Source: REEB85 sp018971455
GTDB lineage: Bacteria; Pseudomonadota; Alphaproteobacteria; Acetobacterales; Acetobacteraceae
Assembly (NCBI GenBank): GCA_028871195.1
Contig: JAGWNT010000112.1
Location: 1-10,848, forward strand
Length of the DNA: 10,848 nucleotides
Direction of reading: 5' to 3'
Shown here: positions 6,490 through 10,848 of the stretch, piece after piece
Numbering within the stretch: position 1 is the first letter of the stretch
How the letters are laid out: the number at the start of each line of letters is the position of its first letter
The notes under the pieces: generated by a model
What the model was told of the DNA's origin: nothing
Seen by the model: the letters and a program-made list of their open reading frames with translations, nothing else
Database searches by the model: none
Position numbers and translations under genes: made by a program

Positions 6490-7187
6490 CTCCGGCGACA
6501 CTCGCCGCCCTGGCCGCGGCGCGGGCGGCCAAGCGCCCGGTGGTGCTGGCGACCAGCCTGCCCGATGGCGCGCAGATGCTGCTGCCCGACCCCGCCGCGC
6601 CTGCCGACCTCGCCGAGGCGGCCGCCCGCGCGCTCGACCGCGACGAGAGCGGCACGGTGCGGCTGGGCAATGGCGAATGGTTCCTGCACACCTTCAACCC
6701 GAGGCTGCGGCTGATCGTGGTCGGCGCGGTGCATATCGCCCAGGCCCTGGTGCCGATGGCGGCGCTGATGGGGCTCGATGTCGTGCTGGTCGATCCGCGG
6801 CGCTCCTTCGCCACCACCGAGCGTTTCCCCAACGTCACCATCATGACCGACTGGCCGGACGAGGCGATGGACGCGCTCGCGCCGGACAGCCGCAGCGCCG
6901 TCATCACCCTCACCCACGACCCCAAGCTCGACGACCCGGCGCTGGACCGCGCGCTGCGCAGCCCGGCCTTTCATATCGGCGCGCTGGGCAGCCGGCGGAC
7001 CCATGGGCGGCGGCTGGAAAGGCTGCGCGAGCTCGGCCATGACGAAGCGACGCTGGCGCGCATCAAGGGCCCGGTCGGGCTCGACATCGCCGCCGTCACG
7101 GCGCCGGAGATCGCCGTCTCCATCCTGGCCGAGCTGGTCGCGGTGCGCCGCCATGCCGGGACCCGGGCGGCGAAAGAAGCGGCGTGA
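6486..7187 (+). CDS. XdhC-type Rossmann domain protein (split XdhC, part 2)
   Basis: The 233-residue product is the second half of an XdhC protein. About 75 N-terminal residues (including LATSLPDGAQMLLPDPAAP and the WFLHTFNP strand) precede a Rossmann domain, the XdhC_C family. That domain reads RLIVVGAVHIAQALVPMA, VVLVDPRRSFATTERFPNV, then AVITLTHDPKLDDPAL and HIGALGSRRTHGRR. Near the end comes KGPVGLDIAAVTAPEIAVSILAE, the strongly conserved C-terminal block. The usual glycine-rich GxGH turn reads GAVH, so NAD(P) binding may be altered. I believe this is a feature of the clade and not a private mutation. It is expected to work with the preceding small XdhC_CoxI protein in protecting and inserting molybdenum cofactor. 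The ATG at 6486 overlaps the previous stop by 4 bases. An open frame starting earlier at 6015 is a shadow. Confidence 0.85.
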   Translation: MTPATLAALAAARAAKRPVVLATSLPDGAQMLLPDPAAPADLAEAAARALDRDESGTVRLGNGEWFLHTFNPRLRLIVVGAVHIAQALVPMAALMGLDVVLVDPRRSFATTERFPNVTIMTDWPDEAMDALAPDSRSAVITLTHDPKLDDPALDRALRSPAFHIGALGSRRTHGRRLERLRELGHDEATLARIKGPVGLDIAAVTAPEIAVSILAELVAVRRHAGTRAAKEAA

Positions 7188-8830
7188 TCTTCGCCGCCTT
7201 CCCGCTCGCCGAGGCGGAGGGCGCGGTGCTGGCCCATTCGCACCGCCTGGCGGACCGGGTGCTGAAGAAGGGCATGGTGCTCGACGCCGCCGCCATCGCG
7301 GCGCTGCGCGAGGCCGGGCGGAGCACGGTGATCGCCGCCCGGCTGGAGCCCGGCGACGTGCCGGAGAACGAGGCCGCCGACCGGCTGGCCCGCGCCGTGG
7401 CCGGCCGGCTGCAATCGCGCCGGCGCGCCGTTACCGGGCGGGTCAATCTGCATGCGGACACGGCCGGGCTGCTGCGGGTGGATGGCGCGGCCGTCGGGCG
7501 GATCAATGCGGTCGATGAGGCGCTGACCTTGGGCACGCTGCCCGACTACACGCCGGTTGCGGCCGGCGACATGCTGGCGACGCTGAAGGTGATCCCGTTC
7601 GCCGTGCCGGGTGCGGTGCTGGCGCGCGCCGAGGCGCTGGCGGAGGCGGCCCCGGCGCTGAGCCTGCACCCGTTCCGCCGCCTGGCCGTGGGGCTGGTGC
7701 TGAGCGAGCTTCCCGGGCTGAAGGAGAGCGTCATCGCCGGCACCATCGCGGCCACCGAGGCGCGGGTGGCCGGGCTCGGCGGCACGCTGCTCACCCCGCT
7801 GCGCTGCCCGCACGAGGAGGCGCCGATCGCCGCGGCACTGCACCAGCTGCGCGCGGCGGGGGCGGAGCTGCTGCTGGTGGCCGGCGCCTCGGCCACCGTG
7901 GATCGGCGCGATATCGGCCCCGCGGCGGTGGTGCGGGCGGGCGGGGAGATCCTGCATTTCGGCATGCCGGTCGATCCCGGCAACCTGATCTGCCTCGGGC
8001 GCATCGGCGCCGTTCCCGCGCTGGTTCTGCCGGGCTGCGCGCGCAGCCCGAAGGCCAATGGCATCGACTGGGTGTTGCAGCGCTTGTTCGCCGGCCTGCC
8101 GCTCGGCCCGGCCGAGCTGATGGGCATGGGGGTGGGCGGCCTGCTGAAGGACACCGATGCGCGGCCACTACCGCGCGCCCGCGCCATGGCGCCGGCCGAA
8201 GCGGCGGCGCGCCGGCAGGTCGCGGCCATCGTGCTGGCCGCCGGCACCTCCTCGCGCATGGCACCGCACCACAAGCTGCTGGTGGCCGACCGCGCCGGCA
8301 AGGCGATGGTGGCGCGGGTGGTGGACAATATCCTCTCCTCCGGCGCCCGGCCGGTGATCGTCGTGGTGGGGCATCGGGAGGCGGACATCCGCGCGGCCCT
8401 GGCCGGCCGGCCTGTCAGTTTCGTGCGCGCCGAGCATTATGCCGAGGGGCTGGCCGAGAGCCTCAAATCCGGCATCGCCGCGGTGCCGGAGAGCGCGCCG
8501 GCGGCGCTGGTGTGCCTGGGCGACATGCCGCTGGTAACGGGGCGGATTCTCGACCGGCTGATCGCCGCGCACGACGCCGATGAGGGCCGCGCCATCGTGG
8601 TGCCGACGCATCAGGGCCGCGCCGGCAACCCGGTGCTGTGGGACCGCCGCTACTTCCCCGAGATCATGGCGCTGTCTGGCGATGCCGGGGCGCGCGCGCT
8701 GCTGCGCCGGCACATGGAGCAGGTGGCCGAGATCGAGGTGGAAAGCGATTCCGTGCTGCGCGATTTCGACACGGTAGCCAGCCTGGCCACCCTGCCCGCC
8801 CATCTGCGCCCGGCGGATGCCGGCGGCTAG
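7184..8830 (+). CDS. Fused molybdopterin-binding (MoeA-like) and MocA-like nucleotidyltransferase
   Basis: The 548-residue product is a two-domain fusion. Residues 1 to about 335 are a molybdopterin-binding protein related to MoeA/MoaB: PLAEAEGAVLAHSHRL at the start, then the MoCF-like core with VGLVLSELPGLKESVIAGTI, ELLLVAGASATVDRRDIGPAAV and GMPVDPGNLICLG. An Ala/Arg linker follows. Residues about 345-548 are a MobA/MocA nucleotidyltransferase with LAAGTSSRM...K at 351-364 (nucleotide-binding loop), D447 in CLGDMPLV (metal aspartate), and GNPVLWDRRYFPEIMALSGDAGARALL. MocA makes molybdopterin cytosine dinucleotide, the cofactor of xanthine-oxidase-family hydroxylases, from Mo-molybdopterin and CTP. 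The fusion would join cofactor binding to CMP transfer. The GTG start is part of a GTGA overlap with the previous stop. Such fusions are known beside cox/xdh genes; CTP rather than GTP use is inferred from context and from the MocA-like C-terminus. Confidence 0.83.
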   Translation: MIFAAFPLAEAEGAVLAHSHRLADRVLKKGMVLDAAAIAALREAGRSTVIAARLEPGDVPENEAADRLARAVAGRLQSRRRAVTGRVNLHADTAGLLRVDGAAVGRINAVDEALTLGTLPDYTPVAAGDMLATLKVIPFAVPGAVLARAEALAEAAPALSLHPFRRLAVGLVLSELPGLKESVIAGTIAATEARVAGLGGTLLTPLRCPHEEAPIAAALHQLRAAGAELLLVAGASATVDRRDIGPAAVVRAGGEILHFGMPVDPGNLICLGRIGAVPALVLPGCARSPKANGIDWVLQRLFAGLPLGPAELMGMGVGGLLKDTDARPLPRARAMAPAEAAARRQVAAIVLAAGTSSRMAPHHKLLVADRAGKAMVARVVDNILSSGARPVIVVVGHREADIRAALAGRPVSFVRAEHYAEGLAESLKSGIAAVPESAPAALVCLGDMPLVTGRILDRLIAAHDADEGRAIVVPTHQGRAGNPVLWDRRYFPEIMALSGDAGARALLRRHMEQVAEIEVESDSVLRDFDTVASLATLPAHLRPADAGG

Positions 8831-9320
8831 CTGGCGCGCGATGCGCGCGGCCGACCTGCCGGCGGTGACGGCGATCGCGGCGGTGGTGCATCCCGGCTAT
8901 CCCGAGGATGACGCGGTGCTGGCCGAGCGGCTGGCGCTGTATCCGCAGGGATGCTTCGTGCTCGCGCACGAAGGCGGCGGCGCCATCGGCTACCTGCTCA
9001 GCCACCCCTGGCGCGCCGACGACCCGCCGCCGCTCAACACCTTCCTGCGCGCGCTGCCGGACGTTGCCGAGACGTATTATCTGCACGATCTGGCCCTACT
9101 GCCGCAGGCGCAGGGAAGCGGGGCGGCGGCGATGATCGTGCGCGAGCGCATCGCCTTCGCGGCCCAAGCGGGGTTCGCGACGGTGGCGCTGGTGGCGGTG
9201 AACAATTCGGGTGGTTTCTGGCGGAGACTGGGATTTGCCGCGCGGGAGGTGGCGGGGCTCACGGAGAAACTGGCGAGCTATGGCGGCGGGGTGTTTCTTC
9301 GCCGGGATCTTCCGGCGTGA
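8817..9320 (+). CDS. GNAT-family N-acetyltransferase
   Basis: The 167-residue product is a single GNAT domain. It has the N-terminal strand and helix WRAMRAADLPAVTAIAAVVHPGYPEDDAVL, the central strand CFVLAHEGGGAIGYLLSHPW, then YYLHDLALLPQAQGSGAA with the acetyl-CoA pyrophosphate loop QAQGSGA. The closing part VALVAVNNSGGFWRRLGFA carries the asparagine and the FWRRLGF signature. It should transfer an acetyl group from acetyl-CoA to an amine; the acceptor cannot be predicted. The ATG at 8817 lies inside the end of the fusion gene, a 14-base overlap. A later ATG at 8841 would trim 8 residues and part of the first strand, so it is less likely. It appears to be the last gene of the seven-gene run. 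Nothing in the sequence shows a direct role in molybdenum enzyme maturation, so it may be a passenger. Confidence 0.8.
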   Translation: MPAASWRAMRAADLPAVTAIAAVVHPGYPEDDAVLAERLALYPQGCFVLAHEGGGAIGYLLSHPWRADDPPPLNTFLRALPDVAETYYLHDLALLPQAQGSGAAAMIVRERIAFAAQAGFATVALVAVNNSGGFWRRLGFAAREVAGLTEKLASYGGGVFLRRDLPA

Positions 9321-9643
9321 CCGCGCGCGATGCCTGATGTTTTCTGGACGCCTTGCGGCGCCTGCTGACGCGTGCATCCGAATTCTGACGAGCCTTCACC
9401 ACCGCCCCATTCTGGCCCTCAGAGCGCGGCTGCGGAGGAGTCTTGGGGACACGTAATGACAGTGCTTCGAGTTGCTGAGCTGCCAGTGGTTTGTCATCCG
9501 GCGGCGATGAGAGCCCCGGCTGTTTCACGCCGTGCGGCGCGGGTGGAGCAACCAGCGGGCGGCGGAGCTGGTCGGGGTTGCGCAGCCGACCGCCTGTTGC
9601 GGCGAGATTCGCGGCATAGGCCGCCGGCGCGAGATGCCTGCGC
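9321..9643. other. Gene-free stretch between the cox operon and the IS remnant
   Basis: I see no convincing gene in these 323 bases. Open frames here are short and have no family-like pattern. The stretch is less GC-extreme than the operon, especially 9361-9480, which suggests mobile-element debris. A short frame from GTG 9532 reads RRGWSNQRAAELVGVAQPT and looks faintly like a helix-turn-helix, but it decays at once. No T-run terminator follows the last operon gene; only a 4-bp CGCC-ttgc-GGCG hairpin is found, at 9349-9360. A possible left end of the IS remnant is at 9476. Confidence 0.5.
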
Positions 9644-9802
9644 GCGTTCGAGGCCGGCTCGGACCTGCGGGGCGGGCTTGCGCGCTGGATCAGCTATTAC
9701 AACAATTTCTGCCCGCACTCGGCCTTGGGCGGCCAAGCCCCTGATGAAGCATATGCGGGAACGAGAGCAGACGGAAAAGAAGCGGAAAAGCTGGTGGCCT
9801 GA
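9644..9802 (+). pseudogene. IS3-family transposase, 3' fragment (rve_3 integrase C-terminus)
   Basis: The last 52 codons of an OrfB-type DDE transposase survive. The translation AFEAGSDLRGG leads into LARWISYYNNFCPHSALGG and then QAPDEAYAG, ending at a TGA (9800-9802). The YYN..xPHSALGG.xPDEAY block is diagnostic of the C-terminal integrase region of IS3-family elements. Where family members have R before PHSAL, this copy has C, one sign of decay. No upstream coding sequence for the catalytic D,D residues or for OrfA exists in the window: the reading frame loses similarity directly before AFEAG. The element is therefore a 5'-truncated or internally deleted relic that cannot transpose by itself. 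The stop lies about 60 bases before a plausible element right end, a normal spacing for the family. Confidence 0.82.
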
Positions 9803-9837
9803 CATGACCCAGAACCAGACTTAGCAACGCCGCCAAG

Positions 9838-9863
9838 CTTTCAACCAAAAGGGGAGTACCTCA
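9838..9863 (+). mobile_element. Inferred right terminal inverted repeat of the IS3-family remnant
   Basis: Downstream of the transposase stop, the sequence ends CCAAAAGGGGAGTACCTCA. Its complement starts TGAGGTACTCCCCTTTTGG, which fits the TGA...TCA-ended inverted repeats (TGAGGTG/ACTCCCC-like) of several IS3-family groups. The exact border at 9863 is inferred from the terminal TCA, from the usual distance to the transposase stop, and from the sharp composition change right after it. No left partner with strong matching was found, and no target duplication can be confirmed. Confidence 0.55.
9851..9856 (+). promoter_or_regulatory. Shine-Dalgarno-like GGGGAG inside the IS end, 7 bases before the next ATG
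   Basis: GGGGAG at 9851-9856 lies 7 bases before the ATG at 9864, a normal distance for a ribosome-binding site. It belongs to the presumed IS terminal repeat, so the remnant may have donated the translation signal of the downstream gene. The upstream frame is closed by TAG at 9822-9824. Confidence 0.45.
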
Positions 9864-10848
9864 ATGGCGTGGGACTTAAAAGAATTGGAGAGCTTAACAA
9901 TCGCGCGCTTAATGGTCGCGTCTCCAGAATTCGTCTACGAACAAATAAAATTCTACGGCACTAATGATGATAGCTACTGGAGCGGTAAGTGGAGGCTCGA
10001 AACTGCTCTGCTTGCTCGAGATGACAAACTCATAAACCTCGCTTTAGCGCAATTCGGAACACACGAAAAAATTATCCAAACAATCTACGACCAAGCAAGC
10101 TCGGGTGCAGAAGACGGCAACAAGCGTCGCTATAACCTCGGCCTCCGTATTGCGTGCCTATCCAACCGCCATCTCAGCCGCTTCAACTGGCCAGATTTCC
10201 GGCTCGAATCGTTGATGGCCAAAGGCCTGACTGATGAAGCAAGAGCTTTACTGACCAACCCTGCAATTAACTACTCCGTTCTAACGGCCCTCTATGAAAA
10301 ATCGGAGTGCTTCGAGCAGGTCGATGAGGATACCTGGGTTGCAATGATCAGCATAAGTTCCGCAAACGAGCGTTTAAACATCGACAAAAAAAGCGAAGAC
10401 GGCCCTGACTTTGAGTTGATGGACATTCATAATGCGATCTTCAACTGTCTTAAAACTCTCCCTGTCACTGAAACTTCCGCACGCGCAATGAGGAGCTTTC
10501 TGGACGCCCTAGACCCTGCATACACAACATGGCCCGAAGAGATTTCGGACGTCCTCAAAAGATGGGGTAATGTCGAATTAAAAAACTACAAAGGAGAGGA
10601 AGAAGAGGGCTGGCTGACCCGCCTCTCTATGAAGGAAGAGTTGCGCTGCCTGATTGCCGCGCTGTATTCGAAACGGAGTACAAAAATCAAATATAAGCCG
10701 AGTTATTTTGGGTCCCCCGATAATCCCGACATCGCGTTGCGCTGTGCTTTCTACGCAGGACACACTCTCTCCGAAAAGGAGATTGAAGCAGGATTTGAAA
10801 AAGACTATGATGTATTTATGTTTGCAATTCTGAAGAATCCCTACGTTT
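9864..10848 (+). CDS. Unrecognised protein, AT-richer, 3' end beyond window
   Basis: An open frame runs from ATG 9864 to the window edge: 328 residues and no stop. I do not recognise the family. The product looks soluble, mostly helical and rich in Leu, Glu, Lys and aromatics, with no signal peptide or clear membrane helix. Segments such as LLTNPAINYSVLTALYEK (129-146) and ALRCAFYAGHTLSEKEIEAG (291-310) suggest a helical-repeat (solenoid-like) architecture. An acidic patch EEEEGW lies at 245-250. No nucleotide-binding, nuclease or DNA-binding motif is visible. Codon use (TTA, AAA, ATA and AAT are frequent) differs sharply from the GC-rich genes upstream, pointing to horizontal acquisition. 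The ATG sits directly at the inferred IS end, so either the native N-terminus was lost by the insertion or this start is real. The frame is closed upstream by TAG 9822-9824. Confidence 0.7.
   Translation, partial: MAWDLKELESLTIARLMVASPEFVYEQIKFYGTNDDSYWSGKWRLETALLARDDKLINLALAQFGTHEKIIQTIYDQASSGAEDGNKRRYNLGLRIACLSNRHLSRFNWPDFRLESLMAKGLTDEARALLTNPAINYSVLTALYEKSECFEQVDEDTWVAMISISSANERLNIDKKSEDGPDFELMDIHNAIFNCLKTLPVTETSARAMRSFLDALDPAYTTWPEEISDVLKRWGNVELKNYKGEEEEGWLTRLSMKEELRCLIAALYSKRSTKIKYKPSYFGSPDNPDIALRCAFYAGHTLSEKEIEAGFEKDYDVFMFAILKNPYV

Noticed and set aside
5853..7957. Minus-strand open frames of 300-430 codons opposite the XdhC and fusion genes
   Set aside because: They are shadows of well-supported plus-strand genes, with no family pattern.
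9259..9528. Minus-strand open frame of 89 codons opposite the GNAT end and the spacer
   Set aside because: There is no recognisable family, no ribosome-binding evidence, and it overlaps the conserved end of the GNAT gene.
9532..9646. Helix-turn-helix-like peptide RRGWSNQRAAELVGVAQPT
   Set aside because: Only about 20 residues look like a regulator. The rest is unlike any HTH protein, the start would be a bare GTG, and it is in a different frame from the transposase fragment. At best it is a degenerate relic.
10578..10763. Minus-strand 61-codon frame inside the AT-richer gene
   Set aside because: It is opposite a longer uninterrupted plus-strand frame and has no supporting motif.
1..10848. 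CRISPR arrays, tRNA or rRNA genes
   Set aside because: I saw no regularly spaced direct repeats, no tRNA-like cloverleaf with CCA-type end, and no rRNA-like sequence on reading through both strands. This is a visual check only.

Overview
The window reads as a very GC-rich alphaproteobacterial chromosome segment. The guess is Rhodospirillales/Acetobacteraceae or Rhizobiales, from gene content and codon use only. It ends in a compositionally foreign, AT-richer accessory segment. As a counted example, bases 7861-7920 hold 46 G+C of 60, while 9901-9960 hold 28 of 60.

Region by region. (1) 68-640 (+) is a small cupin metalloenzyme with a cysteine-dioxygenase-like three-histidine pattern. A spacer with two stem-loops follows, then a DUF3297 protein (806-1054, +). 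(2) Convergent to it and leftward, 3415-1070 holds a two-gene operon: a CitMHS_2/NhaD-like Na+:H+ antiporter-family membrane protein, then a PrpB-type 2-methylisocitrate lyase. Their coupling is tight, since the prpB ribosome-binding site overlaps the antiporter stop codon. (3) Divergent from that, 3490-9320 (+) is one seven-gene operon in which every start codon overlaps the preceding stop: coxG (membrane-anchored SRPBCC protein), coxD-like MoxR AAA+ ATPase, coxE-like VWA protein, a split XdhC/CoxI pair (N-terminal domain, then Rossmann domain), a fused MoeA-like plus MocA-like nucleotidyltransferase, and a GNAT acetyltransferase. (4) 9321-9863 holds no intact gene but carries the 3' remnant of an IS3-family transposase and what looks like that element's right terminus. 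(5) From 9864 to the window edge an AT-richer open frame encodes at least 328 residues of a protein I do not recognise.

How the genes fit together. The cox/xdh operon is a maturation set for a molybdenum hydroxylase of the xanthine oxidase/CO dehydrogenase family. The MocA-like domain would put CMP on molybdopterin to make the MCD cofactor. The XdhC-type proteins would protect, sulfurate and deliver the cofactor. The CoxD/CoxE AAA+/VWA pair would remodel the active site, and CoxG would dock the enzyme at the membrane. The catalytic L/M/S subunits are not in the window, so the client enzyme is unknown. The prpB/antiporter pair suggests carboxylate metabolism (methylcitrate cycle), but no prpC or aconitase gene is present here.

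The most unusual spot is 9851-9866. There the inferred IS right end places a Shine-Dalgarno-like GGGGAG seven bases before the ATG of the foreign unknown gene, exactly where base composition changes.
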